Below, piece by piece: positions 7,700-16,621 of a stretch of 34,906 nt of DNA. Position numbers and translations under genes: made by a program. Location of the stretch: positions 1 through 34,906 of the forward strand of contig JADJDM010000004.1 in NCBI GenBank assembly GCA_016702705.1. The letters run 5' to 3'. The notes under the pieces are model-generated. The model saw only the letters and a program-made list of their open reading frames with translations. It did not search any database and was not told the DNA's origin. Source of the DNA: Bacteroidota bacterium. Its GTDB lineage: Bacteria > Bacteroidota > Bacteroidia > B-17B0 > Aurantibacillaceae. Positions within the stretch are counted from its first letter, which is position 1; the number at the start of each line of letters is the position of its first letter.

Positions 7700-10353
7700 C
7701 TAATAGACCAACCCTTTCATACAAACAGGAGCCTTGCAGCAGAAACAAAACACAGTATGCTAATATGAAAAAACATAAATATCCGTATGAAATAGGTAAG
7801 CCAAAAGGAAAATGTCCGAAGTGCCAACATAATAAAAAGTGGCGTTACCATAAAGATTTACCTCGAATCTTTGGCAAATGTGACCGAGAAAATGAATGTG
7901 GCCTAATAGTGTATCCGACTGATGAATTGCTAAAAGAAATGGGACTTGACCCTAATAATCTGAATATTGTTGTTCCTGAAAAAAAGGAATACAAATTAGT
8001 TTACCCTAATGAAAATCAACTTAAATGCATTGATCATTTAGATACTCCATTTCACAAATTCTGTAAGGAGAAACTTGCTATTCCTGATGAACATTTTAAG
8101 CAATGGAAAATTGGAGGTGAAGGCAATCTAACAAAATTCATTTATACAAATATAACTGGAACTCCAGTAAACATTGTTTCCTTTGCTTATAGTAACAACT
8201 GCAAGAGAGACAAAAATAAAGTTCCCTTCTCGCTTAAAAGTAAAACGGGAGAAAAATTCTCGCTATGTTTATTTGGAGAGCATTTGCTTTCAAACAACAA
8301 AATTGTGTGCTTAGTTGAATCAGAAAAAACAGCGTTCATTGCTTCTTATTTTTATCCTCAATTTGATTGGCTCGCAACTGGTGGAGCAAACAAACTTACT
8401 GATGAGAAAATTGATGTTCTATTCACTACAGAAATATACTATTTAAACGATGCTGACAAAGCTGGAAAAGAAAATAGTACGATTAAAAAATTATTGGCTT
8501 ACAAGCAGAATTTCAAGGTAATTGATTTGTTTCCTGATAGGAATGATGGTTATGATTTAGCCGATGCAATAATTGATGGATCACTTCCTGAAATAAAACC
8601 TATACAGGATTCTACAATTAAGCCTGAGACCAATTTATCACAAAAAGAAATTGAGACTGACGATCTTGAAAAATACGGATTCTTTGAAAGAAATAACCAG
8701 TACTACATTCAACAATCATCTATGAAATCTATAAAAGAACATCGTATATCTAATTTCAAAATGGAATTACTTTATGCGCTTCAAGATGGTAGTGATAATG
8801 TTCCTCATCTGTTTAAACTTACAAAAGTAGATGGTTTAATTAGCTTGTTAGAGATAAAAAGTAAAGACTTGTTTAGTCAAAATGTATTCGCTGCAAACAT
8901 TCTTGGTCTAGGTGGATATAATTACAATGGTCTAGCCTATACTCTAAAAAACATTGTAGAAAAACTTTATTTAACCTGCAAGAAAGCCACATACATATCT
9001 GCATTAGGTCAAAGTACAGATAATGATTTTTACACGTTTTATAATGGAGTACTGCTTGATAATGGCAATTATATTCCTTGCAACGAATATGGAATTATAG
9101 AAACACAAAACTCATTCTTTTATCTCCCAAGTGGAACCTTACAAAATGCTGAAAACCCAGCTTATACAGATGATAGAAAATTTAAGTTTATTGATGGTTC
9201 AATTGGACTTGAATACTTCGCTGAAAAACTATACAACATTTACGGCATTGATGGGTTAATTGGATTATGCTTTACAATAGCAACAATACATAGAGATATT
9301 ATTTTTAAAGAGATGAACGCCTTTCCGTTTCTATTTCTTTACGGACCAAAAGGCTCAGGAAAATCAACTTTCATTAATTTCTTCATGAGTGTTTTTGGAG
9401 ATCCTTTGCCTGAAACTACATCAACTTCAACACAAAAAGCAATTGAAAGAAAATTCGCTCAAACCAATAACAATATTCAATACATAAAGGAATTTTCACC
9501 AGCATTTGAAGAAATCATAAGAGACATTTTGAAAAACGCTTATGATGGAGTTGGTTATTCTCGCGCTCAAACTTCACAAAACAATAGAACAAACACAGCA
9601 ATTGTTCGCACAGGATTAGTAATTGATGGTAATTACTTTCCTACTACTGATGATGCGCTGTTCTCAAGACTTATTTTTCTTACTTGGAATCCAAAAGCCA
9701 CCAATGAATCTAAACAACAAATACAAGAACTACAAGATCAACTAAAGAAAGGGAATGGCCAGTTGTTCAAAGAGATTTATTGTATTAGATCAAAATACAA
9801 ATCCGATTTTTCAAACTTGTATAGAGATACTATTAAAGAGGTAAAAAAAATCTTTTTAAAAAGGAAAATTCATCATTCAGAAAGAGAAGCAAGTCATATT
9901 GCAATGATGATGAGTGTTTTTAAACTATCGCTTGGCGGCAATGAAAAGTCATACGATTTATTTTTAGATACTCTAATCAACAATTCTTTAAGCCAAGCGC
10001 AAATAACAAATAGTATTGATTCGGTAAATAAATTTTTTGAAGCTATGGAAGTCCTTTATACTAAAGGTTTGTTAATTGAGAAAACCCACTATATACGTGA
10101 TCCAAATGTAGGTTTTGATTTCCTGTTTATCAATTACAATATGTGCCAGGAACAATATGCCAAATACTTAAGAGATACTGGAGAAAGAAATATTATTAGC
10201 AAAGCTGAGTTAAAGCAAAAATTGGAGTTTAAAACTTCTTCGTATTATGAGTATAAAGATGGGGTAAAATACTTCCAAAAAAAGTTCGCAAACAACAATC
10301 AAAGATGTTTAGTTTTTGATGTTTCGAGTGATTCGTTTGAATTGCTTCCCTAA
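7684..10353 (+). CDS. Primase-helicase: zinc finger, Toprim and P-loop ATPase
   Basis: 889 residues. From the N-terminus: a zinc-ribbon of CHC2 style with C44, C47, C66 and C72 (KCPKCQHNKKWRYH and GKCDRENECGL), a Toprim domain (about 205-300) with E212 (LVESEKTA) and D256/D258 (YLNDADKAG), and a helicase-like ATPase (about 530-720) with Walker A GPKGSGKST at about 554-562 and a downstream KEFSPAFEEIIRDIL. This is the layout of primase-helicase replication proteins of phages, satellites and Bacteroidota mobile elements (DUF6371/DUF3987-like). It probably starts replication of the excised circle. An ATG at 7765 would give 862 residues and begin MKKHKYPYEIG; either start keeps every domain. A cluster of 12 repeats, the likely origin, follows its stop. 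Confidence 0.88.
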   Translation: MVTELTNRPTLSYKQEPCSRNKTQYANMKKHKYPYEIGKPKGKCPKCQHNKKWRYHKDLPRIFGKCDRENECGLIVYPTDELLKEMGLDPNNLNIVVPEKKEYKLVYPNENQLKCIDHLDTPFHKFCKEKLAIPDEHFKQWKIGGEGNLTKFIYTNITGTPVNIVSFAYSNNCKRDKNKVPFSLKSKTGEKFSLCLFGEHLLSNNKIVCLVESEKTAFIASYFYPQFDWLATGGANKLTDEKIDVLFTTEIYYLNDADKAGKENSTIKKLLAYKQNFKVIDLFPDRNDGYDLADAIIDGSLPEIKPIQDSTIKPETNLSQKEIETDDLEKYGFFERNNQYYIQQSSMKSIKEHRISNFKMELLYALQDGSDNVPHLFKLTKVDGLISLLEIKSKDLFSQNVFAANILGLGGYNYNGLAYTLKNIVEKLYLTCKKATYISALGQSTDNDFYTFYNGVLLDNGNYIPCNEYGIIETQNSFFYLPSGTLQNAENPAYTDDRKFKFIDGSIGLEYFAEKLYNIYGIDGLIGLCFTIATIHRDIIFKEMNAFPFLFLYGPKGSGKSTFINFFMSVFGDPLPETTSTSTQKAIERKFAQTNNNIQYIKEFSPAFEEIIRDILKNAYDGVGYSRAQTSQNNRTNTAIVRTGLVIDGNYFPTTDDALFSRLIFLTWNPKATNESKQQIQELQDQLKKGNGQLFKEIYCIRSKYKSDFSNLYRDTIKEVKKIFLKRKIHHSEREASHIAMMMSVFKLSLGGNEKSYDLFLDTLINNSLSQAQITNSIDSVNKFFEAMEVLYTKGLLIEKTHYIRDPNVGFDFLFINYNMCQEQYAKYLRDTGERNIISKAELKQKLEFKTSSYYEYKDGVKYFQKKFANNNQRCLVFDVSSDSFELLP

Positions 10354-10355
10354 CC

Positions 10356-10756
10356 TTGTTACTTTGTTACCTTTTTTCAAATCTTATTAATATTCAATAC
10401 TTTACTTTCCAATTCTTGGTAACAAGCGGTAACAAAACACCCCAAAAGGTAACAAACCGCCTTTAAAAGTAACAAAAAAAGAAAATTAGTATTGGCAATA
10501 AAAAAGTAAAACACGAACACATTGTAAGTAAAGTAATACAAGAGAAATAGCCTTCACTTCTCTTTATTATCAATGCTTTCCATTTGTTACCATCATTTAC
10601 CTAAGGAAACAGAATAATCTTAAAAAAAACATCAACATTTACAATGGTAACAGAGCTAGGATAAATTCGGTTGGTTGTTACCTAATTTGTTACCATGTAA
10701 CTAATTGAATTGTATAATTGTAGGCTCAAAAATTCACAAAAGTAACAAGGTAACAG
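10356..10756. repeat. Iteron-like repeat cluster, candidate replication origin
   Basis: A gene-free 475-bp region (10354-10828) contains twelve copies of a TTGTTAC core within 400 bp. Forward (TTGTTAC[C/T]): 10356, 10364, 10584, 10675, 10687. Reverse ([A/G]GTAACA[A/G]): 10418, 10428, 10448, 10468, 10646, 10741, 10749. Eight of them match TTGTTACC/GGTAACAA exactly. They fall in two groups (10356-10475 and 10584-10756) around an AT-rich centre. Chance expectation for this heptamer on both strands is about 0.1 in 400 bp at this base composition. Position directly after the primase-helicase gene and two groups flanking an AT-rich core resemble SaPI-type origins. Confidence 0.7.
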
Positions 10757-10828
10757 CAAAAAAGTAATGTTTTAGCTGTGGAAACATTTTTATTAATTTG
10801 TTCACTTTACAACATCCTTTTTGAGACT

Positions 10829-11011
10829 TCATCCAACCCTTTTTTGTTTAGTATAACCCAGCTCTTCAGCTAATCTAGGATGCTTATCTAACCACTTTTT
10901 TAATTCTTGAAGATTAACAAAATCATTAGAGCCATTACCAATAGTAGGATCAACAGAGCTATATTTAACTGTTAGCAATATTTTAATGGGCTTTTGCTCT
11001 TTACTTTCCAT
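10829..11011 (-). CDS. Small hypothetical protein
   Basis: 60 residues: a short beta-like N-terminal part (KPIKILLTVKYSSVDPTIG) and a helix with a basic tail (LQELKKWLDKHPRLAEELGY then TKQKRVG). No family is recognised. It is the only leftward gene between the repeat cluster and the RHH gene. The ATG at 11009-11011 is the only sensible start. The tail resembles small DNA- or RNA-binding proteins, but this is weak evidence. Confidence 0.5.
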   Translation of the reverse strand: MESKEQKPIKILLTVKYSSVDPTIGNGSNDFVNLQELKKWLDKHPRLAEELGYTKQKRVG

Positions 11012-11318
11012 GATACTTGCCGCAAATTTACAACGAATTCAAGGCTTTCCTTGATTAGAAAAATAGTAATTCGAATATTTTTTCTTGAATAATATTCGCT
11101 TAATATCTACTTATTACCAGTTTATTACATATTTCCTCCTTGTTTAATACCAAGGTTTCAACATTTATCAATAGATATATTGTTTTTATCTCTTCTTATT
11201 ACATCAAAGTTACTCATATATACTCTGTACAAATTTTGGATAGAAAAAAACATGTAATGTTGTATTAACAAGGCTTTAAAGCTGCATTAACCAAGTAATA
11301 ATTTAAAATATAATCAAA
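11012..11318. promoter_or_regulatory. AT-rich intergenic region with inverted and direct repeats upstream of the RHH gene
   Basis: Contains a perfect 8-bp inverted repeat CGAATATT (11072-11079) / AATATTCG (11091-11098) and four copies of TTATTAC: 11111, 11122 (11 bases apart), 11196, and inverted at 11295. These could be operator sites for the RHH protein downstream. No gene is seen. Confidence 0.45.
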
Positions 11319-11816
11319 ATGGACGATGAACAAAAACAAAACAATAGCGAATGGACAAATATTACTTTCCGCGCAAAACATTCAGAGAAACAACAAATTA
11401 CCGAGCTTGCCGAAAGTCTTGACATGAACGTTTCAGAATTTATCCGATTAAAATCTCTTTCCGAAGAAAGCACAGTGGTAAATAAAGAAAATAGAATAGC
11501 GGAGCTGGAGAAGGAGGTCCGACAATTAAAAGTTGATTTATCATTCTTCCGAAATTCATCTCGCGGAAAATACGATGTTGTTCTTAAATTAAACAAAGAA
11601 CAATTAGCTGTATTAAGGCAAGCTTATTTAGGAGATGGTTGGGATGATCCAAGCATTGACTTTGCTGAATCAATATTAGAAATTTTGGTCGAGATAATTC
11701 CTGATGAAGGCGGAGCTATTGGAAGTACACAAATTATTCCAACAGATGAATTAGAAGAAATAACTTCATTAATAAATAACGCTTTCAATATCGAGGAAGA
11801 AGAAGAAAAGGAATAA
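11319..11816 (+). CDS. Ribbon-helix-helix protein, MobC-like N-terminus
   Basis: 165 residues. Residues 10-47 (WTNITFRAKHSEKQQITELA then ESLDMNVSEFIRLKSLS) fit a ribbon-helix-helix DNA-binding domain as in MobC-type relaxosome proteins: a beta strand followed by two helices with the VSEFIR turn. Residues about 55-75 (NRIAELEKEVRQLKVDLSFF) form a short coiled coil. The rest has a helical segment (KLNKEQLAVLRQAYLG) and a strongly acidic end (EEEEEKE). MobC proteins help a relaxase nick oriT, but no relaxase gene is present here, and the middle of the protein is not MobC-like. It may instead act in partition or autoregulation. Repeats upstream (11072-11301) are candidate sites. Confidence 0.6.
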   Translation: MDDEQKQNNSEWTNITFRAKHSEKQQITELAESLDMNVSEFIRLKSLSEESTVVNKENRIAELEKEVRQLKVDLSFFRNSSRGKYDVVLKLNKEQLAVLRQAYLGDGWDDPSIDFAESILEILVEIIPDEGGAIGSTQIIPTDELEEITSLINNAFNIEEEEEKE

Positions 11817-11889
11817 ATTCTTACCTTTGAAATGAAATTGATCCAATACATCGGAAACAGTTTCAATGTTCAAAGTAAATTCAAAATTA

Positions 11890-11955
11890 AACCGCTGCGA
11901 CATTAGGACACTTCAATTGCAAAATTGATTTCTTGCCTGTAACTCCGCAGCGGTT
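11890..11955. terminator. Long-stem structured element / bidirectional terminator
   Basis: AACCGCTGCG (11890-11899) pairs perfectly with CGCAGCGGTT (11946-11955), a GC-rich 10-bp stem enclosing 46 bases. Inside is a second hairpin, TCAATT-GCAA-AATTGA (11913-11928). A TTTTCTTTT tract follows on the plus side and an AT-rich tract on the minus side. It lies between converging genes (ending at 11816 and 11967). The nested shape is larger than a normal terminator, so a small structured RNA is possible. Confidence 0.6.
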
Positions 11956-11966
11956 TTCTTTTGATT

Positions 11967-13037
11967 CTAAATGTTGAATTTTTTTACTTCGTCAAGAACT
12001 GTGAACAAACCTTTAGAGCAATAGTTAATATCCTCCACTACTTTTTCGAAAACTTGTATGTCTTTTGCATGATAAACGCTAATTCTAGCAATACCATTCC
12101 AATATAAGCGATAGTTGGACATTAAAACTTCTAAGCCATCTTTCTTAGTTTGCTTTATTCTTTTCATACTATCATAATTCGCGTTGAAATCGAAGGTTGC
12201 AAATCCGTTCTTATTCGAAAAATTGATTCCTTTATTCGGAAAATTCGTAGCGGTAATAATATTTTCCTCTTTCTGAAATTGAACATTTGGGAATGCAGAC
12301 TTTAAATACTTGAACCATTCCTCAGTAAATTCCGCATAATCGTAACTCCTTTTTTTGCTTGCCTTCTTTAATAGTTCTGCTTTCAGTTTTTCGTACAACG
12401 ACTTTTCCAATTTTGCAGATCTAAGCAATGTGTTTCCGCTAGCTTTATAATCTTCGTCAGGAAACTGATGCAACTTCATAGCAACCTCACACATAAAATC
12501 GAAAGTTCCATCCGTGGTAAGTTTTTTAGGGAAATCATATTTCTCTATCAACTCCTTATACAAGTCGCCCATAGTTATTTCTTCTGCCGAAGATTTATTT
12601 AGAGAAAAATCAAATGTTGAGTGATCGGTTTTTATGATTGTATTTATAAAATCTAATAACTGAGTGATCTCCTTTTCATTTTCGGCTATTGTCAACTTAA
12701 CACCTATTTCGTGATTATTTATTTGTGAAGTATCGTACAAATTCATTGAAGTAATAATTGCAGTACTTTCATTAAGGTAGCATTTAGCATGCAAATTTTT
12801 AATTGGTAATAAATCAACATTCTTGAATTTGTAAAGCCAATCCTTTTCAGGTTGGGTGAGATCATTTTCACGATAAAGAATAATGCTTTTTTTGCACCGA
12901 TTAAAACAGTCCGTTAGTTTTGGTCTAAGACGATTGTTTATCTTTAAATAAGGGGAAACGATGATTAAATAGTCCTCGCTTTCTTTAATTATCTTCTCAA
13001 TCTCGTGAGATTGAGCGATAGTTTCCAATAGTTCCAT
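11967..13037 (-). CDS. Phospholipase D-family (HKD-like) nuclease
   Basis: 356 residues. The N-terminal 150 residues are a PLD-type fold: an opening helix and strand (EKIIKESEDYLIIVSPYLKI), then the catalytic motif LHAKCYLNE with H83 and K85, the acidic position being E90 rather than Asp, then ITSMNLY (S97, N99) and NNHEIGV (N108, E110). One such motif means it would work as a dimer, as in BfiI-type restriction nucleases. The remaining 200 residues are unrecognised, with a helical KLEKSLYEKLKAELLKKAS segment, and could recognise DNA. It is divergent from the MmeI-like gene across a 205-bp region holding palindromes. I infer a defence nuclease; an independent restriction or abortive-infection role is as likely as partnership with the neighbour. 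Confidence 0.75.
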   Translation of the reverse strand: MELLETIAQSHEIEKIIKESEDYLIIVSPYLKINNRLRPKLTDCFNRCKKSIILYRENDLTQPEKDWLYKFKNVDLLPIKNLHAKCYLNESTAIITSMNLYDTSQINNHEIGVKLTIAENEKEITQLLDFINTIIKTDHSTFDFSLNKSSAEEITMGDLYKELIEKYDFPKKLTTDGTFDFMCEVAMKLHQFPDEDYKASGNTLLRSAKLEKSLYEKLKAELLKKASKKRSYDYAEFTEEWFKYLKSAFPNVQFQKEENIITATNFPNKGINFSNKNGFATFDFNANYDSMKRIKQTKKDGLEVLMSNYRLYWNGIARISVYHAKDIQVFEKVVEDINYCSKGLFTVLDEVKKFNI

Positions 13038-13071
13038 AGTTGTAAGTTACCGCTAAAATAACACTTTATTC

Positions 13072-13101
13072 CGATGTGTTAATACATCGAAGGCAATTGC
13101 C
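13072..13101. promoter_or_regulatory. Palindromic operator candidates between PLD and MmeI-like genes
   Basis: CGATGTGTTAATACATCG (13072-13089) is an 18-bp palindrome apart from one mismatched base pair. A perfect 10-bp palindrome, GGCAATTGCC (13092-13101), lies two bases further on. Both sit in the divergent intergenic region (13038-13242), so one protein could control both genes. No dedicated controller gene is seen here. Confidence 0.5.
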
Positions 13102-13242
13102 GCCTCCGACTAAATTAAACCAACTTCTTCAATTCTAGAGTTTTCTCTTTATTACTTTTTGTTAGAAAGTAGTTCAAATATAAATGAACCTCGATAAGCT
13201 TTCAGGATGAACTTAATTAACTTTATCGTTAGATAAATTACT

Positions 13243-16005
13243 ATGGCTTTAAGTTGGAATGAAATAAAAGATAGAGCGGTTAAATTCTCTAAAGAATGGG
13301 AAAATGACTTTAATGAAGATGCTGAAGCAAAAAGCTTCATGGATGATTTCTTTAATGTGTTTGGCGTTCCACGAAGAAGGGTTGCAGGATTTGAAACAAG
13401 GGTAAACAAAGATGGAGGTAAGCAAGGCTTTATTGATTTACTTTGGAAAGGTACAATACTAATTGAGTTTAAATCGAAAGGTAAAGACTTAGATAAAGCA
13501 CATAAACAAGCTACAGATTACTTTCCTGGGCTAAAGGACAACGAGTTGCCAAAATACATTTTAGTGTGTGATTTTGCCCGTTTTAGGCTTTATGATTTAG
13601 AAGAAACAACAGCAATAGAATTTGAATTAAAGGACTTCGTAAATAACGTTCAGTTATTCGGCTTCATTGCAGGTTACCAAAAGAAAATTTACAACGAACA
13701 GGATCCAGCCAATATTAAAGCGGCTGAATTGATGGGGAAACTTCATGACCGATTAGAAGAGATAGGATATGAAGGGCATCCACTTGAAGTTTATTTAGTT
13801 CGACTTCTTTTCTGTTTATTTGCTGAAGACACCACGATTTTTAATAAGCAACAATTTCAAGATTATATTGAGCAACGAACTACAGAAGATGGAAGTGATC
13901 TTGCTCCAAAACTTCAGGAGCTGTTTCAGGTACTAAATACTTCTGCGGACAAGAGATTTAAAAATTTAGATGAGCAGCTTTCTGAATTTCCTTACGTGAA
14001 CGGGAAATTGTTTGAAGAAATATTACCAATGGCCAGCTTTGATTCGAAGATGCGCCAGGCATTACTTGATTGTTGTTATTTAGATTGGAGTAAAATTTCT
14101 CCTGCAATTTTTGGTTCAATGTTTCAAAGTGTGATGAATCCAAAAGAAAGAAGAAACTTAGGAGCGCATTATACAAGTGAGAAAAATATTTTAAAACTAA
14201 TCAAACCTCTATTTCTTGATGATCTTTGGGCAGAGTTTGAAAGCGTAAAAAGCAATAAGAATAAACTAATTGAATTTCATAAGAAGTTAGGGTCTCTTAC
14301 TTTTTTAGATCCTGCTTGTGGTTGTGGGAATTTCTTAATTATAACTTACCGTGAATTAAGAAACTTGGAATTAGAAGTTCTCAAACTATTAATTTACAAA
14401 CATTCGAGTGTCGTTGATGGAATGGAATTTCATGTTGGAGGAATGATTCGTATTGACGTTGATCAGTTTTTTGGAATTGAATATGAAGAATTCCCTGCTA
14501 AAATTGCAGAAGTTGCAATGTGGCTGATTGATCATCAAATGAATATGGTTGTTAGTAGTGAGTTTGGTAAATACTACGCAAGGCTTCCACTAAAAAAAGC
14601 TGCTACAATAGTTCATGGGAATGCATTACAAATAGAATGGGAAACAATTATAAACAAAAATCATTTGTCATATATTTTAGGCAATCCTCCTTTTATTGGC
14701 AAACAATTACAAAGCGAAAGTCAAAAAGCCGACATGGAAAAAGTGTTTGAAAACATTAAATCTTTTGGCACTTTAGACTATGTGTGTGCATGGTATATTA
14801 AGGCTGCGCAAATAATACAAAACACCCGCATTAAAGTAGCATTTGTTTCAACCAATTCGATTGTCCAGGGAGAACAAGTTGGTGTTTTGTGGAGTATTTT
14901 ATTTAATAAGTATAAGATCAAAATTCATTTTGCGCATAGGACTTTTAGTTGGAGTAACGAAGCTAAAGGAAATGCAGGTGTTCATGTTATTATAGTAGGC
15001 TTCGCAAACTATGATTCTAATAACAAACGAATTTTTGAATATGAAAACATAAAAGGTGAGGCTCACGAGTTTAAAGCAAGTAACATCAACTCTTATTTAG
15101 TGGAAGGGAAAGATTTTGCTTTGTTATCGAGAAGTAAACCTATCTGCAATGTTCCTGAAATGTTATATGGAAATAAAATAGTTGATGGTGGTTTTTACCT
15201 TTTTACAGACCAAGAGAAAGATGATTTTATAAATAAAGAACCCCTTTCTGCAAAGTTTTTTAAACCAATTTTGTCAGGAGATGAATTTCTAAATGGACGA
15301 AATAGATGGATTCTATATTTAGTTGACATAGATCCTAGTGAAATAAAAAAGTTACCACTAATAAAAGAAAGAATAGAGAGTGTAGCAAAATATAGAGCTG
15401 CAAGTACAAAGTTACAGACTCGCGAAACTTCAAAAACGCCTACATTGTTTGCAGAACCAAGACAACCGAAGAGTAATTTTTTACTAATACCAAGAACATC
15501 CTCTGAGAATAGAAAATATTTACCCCTAGGTTTTTATAGCAAAGATTTTATTGTAAACGATAGTTGTACTGCACTGCCAAATGCCACTCTATATCATTTT
15601 GGAATAATGAGTTCTCAAATGCATATTGCTTGGGTAAAATATACATGCGGTAGATTAGAAAGTCGATTCAGATACTCCAATACAATTGTTTACAACAATT
15701 ATCCTTGGCCAGAAAATCCAAATGAAAAACAAATTAAGATAATTGAAAAATTAGCGCAAAAGGTTTTAGATATCAGGGCTGAGTTTTCTGACAGTTCATT
15801 AGCAGACCTATATGATCCATTTACTATGCCGCCAACGCTTGTAAAAGCTCATGCCGAATTGGATAAAGCTGTTGATTTAACTTATCGACCACAACCATTT
15901 ACTAATGAAGCTAATCGGGTGGCGTATCTATTCGACCTTTACGAAAAGTACACTGCTGATTTGTTTACTAAAGAGAAAGTAAAGAAGAAAGGAAAGGGAA
16001 AATGA
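13243..16005 (+). CDS. MmeI-like (Type IIL) restriction-modification enzyme
   Basis: 920 residues, the size of MmeI. The N-terminal nuclease has D65 (GFIDLLWKG) and E75-F-K77 (LIEFKSKG), the D-x9-E-x-K spacing of MmeI-type enzymes. The central gamma-class methyltransferase has motif I FLDPACGCGNFL at about 354-365 and motif IV GNPPFIG at about 480-486, which predicts N6-adenine methylation. The target-recognition domain is expected at about 600-830, followed by a C-terminal helical region rich in KEKVKKKGKGK. Type IIL enzymes need no separate methylase; they modify one strand and cut about 20 bases away. The gene is intact, with ATG at 13243. Its stop overlaps the start of the next gene (ATGA), so the two are translationally coupled. 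The target sequence cannot be read from the protein. Confidence 0.9.
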   Translation: MALSWNEIKDRAVKFSKEWENDFNEDAEAKSFMDDFFNVFGVPRRRVAGFETRVNKDGGKQGFIDLLWKGTILIEFKSKGKDLDKAHKQATDYFPGLKDNELPKYILVCDFARFRLYDLEETTAIEFELKDFVNNVQLFGFIAGYQKKIYNEQDPANIKAAELMGKLHDRLEEIGYEGHPLEVYLVRLLFCLFAEDTTIFNKQQFQDYIEQRTTEDGSDLAPKLQELFQVLNTSADKRFKNLDEQLSEFPYVNGKLFEEILPMASFDSKMRQALLDCCYLDWSKISPAIFGSMFQSVMNPKERRNLGAHYTSEKNILKLIKPLFLDDLWAEFESVKSNKNKLIEFHKKLGSLTFLDPACGCGNFLIITYRELRNLELEVLKLLIYKHSSVVDGMEFHVGGMIRIDVDQFFGIEYEEFPAKIAEVAMWLIDHQMNMVVSSEFGKYYARLPLKKAATIVHGNALQIEWETIINKNHLSYILGNPPFIGKQLQSESQKADMEKVFENIKSFGTLDYVCAWYIKAAQIIQNTRIKVAFVSTNSIVQGEQVGVLWSILFNKYKIKIHFAHRTFSWSNEAKGNAGVHVIIVGFANYDSNNKRIFEYENIKGEAHEFKASNINSYLVEGKDFALLSRSKPICNVPEMLYGNKIVDGGFYLFTDQEKDDFINKEPLSAKFFKPILSGDEFLNGRNRWILYLVDIDPSEIKKLPLIKERIESVAKYRAASTKLQTRETSKTPTLFAEPRQPKSNFLLIPRTSSENRKYLPLGFYSKDFIVNDSCTALPNATLYHFGIMSSQMHIAWVKYTCGRLESRFRYSNTIVYNNYPWPENPNEKQIKIIEKLAQKVLDIRAEFSDSSLADLYDPFTMPPTLVKAHAELDKAVDLTYRPQPFTNEANRVAYLFDLYEKYTADLFTKEKVKKKGKGK

Positions 16006-16610
16006 AACACGTTAAAAAGAAGTTTATAGTACGTAAACAAATTACCGCATCAGCACTTGAGGTCATCGAAAGCCATACTCCAAATGAAGAAGATAACCTT
16101 TTTGTAAAAGAACTTATTGAATCTAACAAGTTTAATGCGTTTATTCAAACAACGGATGGTGAATTGTTCCAGGCATTTAAATATAAATTCGAAAACAACA
16201 CTTATTTAGTTCCCGAAATGGATGCTTCTGTTTTGTATTTCGAAATGGGTCGGACTTTTTTAAAACGCACTAAGGATTCTAAAAAAAAATTCCTTGCATC
16301 TATTAAACAAACTCCCAATCTACCTTTACAGTCTGCCAATTGCTTCTTCGAAGTATTTGCTCATGCTTCAATTTGCATACCTTTTTTGCACAACTCAGTT
16401 GAATGTTTTATAAATAATTATATCCCTATTGATTATGAATTTGTGGAAATAAACAAACGAGAGAAAAAGGAAACTTGGAATAAAATGGCGATACAATTTG
16501 ATTGGACTTATGAAGACAAAATCAAATTGATTATGCCTGACATTTCAAAACAAAAGTATCACGAAATGTTTCAAACAAATTACAGTTACCTAACATCTTT
16601 AAAAACTTAA
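16002..16610 (+). CDS. Hypothetical protein coupled to the MmeI-like gene, HEPN-like centre
   Basis: 202 residues, starting inside the stop of the restriction-modification gene (ATGA overlap). The N-terminal third is basic (MKHVKKKFIVRKQITASALE). The centre reads CFFEVFAHASICIPFLHNSV then ECFINNYIPIDYEFV, followed by KETWNKMAIQFDW and DKIKLIMPDI. A pattern of a hydrophobic helix with SVECFINN-IP resembles the helical core of HEPN-like proteins (A-x-ESFINE-IP), but no R-x4-6-H motif is seen, so this is weak. Coupling suggests a role with the restriction enzyme or a back-up toxin. Otherwise unknown. Confidence 0.65.
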   Translation: MKHVKKKFIVRKQITASALEVIESHTPNEEDNLFVKELIESNKFNAFIQTTDGELFQAFKYKFENNTYLVPEMDASVLYFEMGRTFLKRTKDSKKKFLASIKQTPNLPLQSANCFFEVFAHASICIPFLHNSVECFINNYIPIDYEFVEINKREKKETWNKMAIQFDWTYEDKIKLIMPDISKQKYHEMFQTNYSYLTSLKT

Positions 16611-16621
16611 GAGATGACATT

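Noticed and set aside
10356..10756. CRISPR array
   Set aside because: Repeats are only 7-8 bases, on both strands and irregularly spaced; no cas gene is present.
11319..11816. Calling this a true MobC with a nearby relaxase
   Set aside because: Only the first 45 residues fit; no relaxase HxH or Tyr motif gene is visible anywhere in the element.
11890..11955. Retron non-coding RNA
   Set aside because: No reverse transcriptase gene is in the window; the structure fits a terminator as well.
13152..13409. 85-codon minus-strand ORF at the start of the MmeI-like gene
   Set aside because: Shadow of the 13243-16005 coding sequence; low-complexity translation and no independent support.
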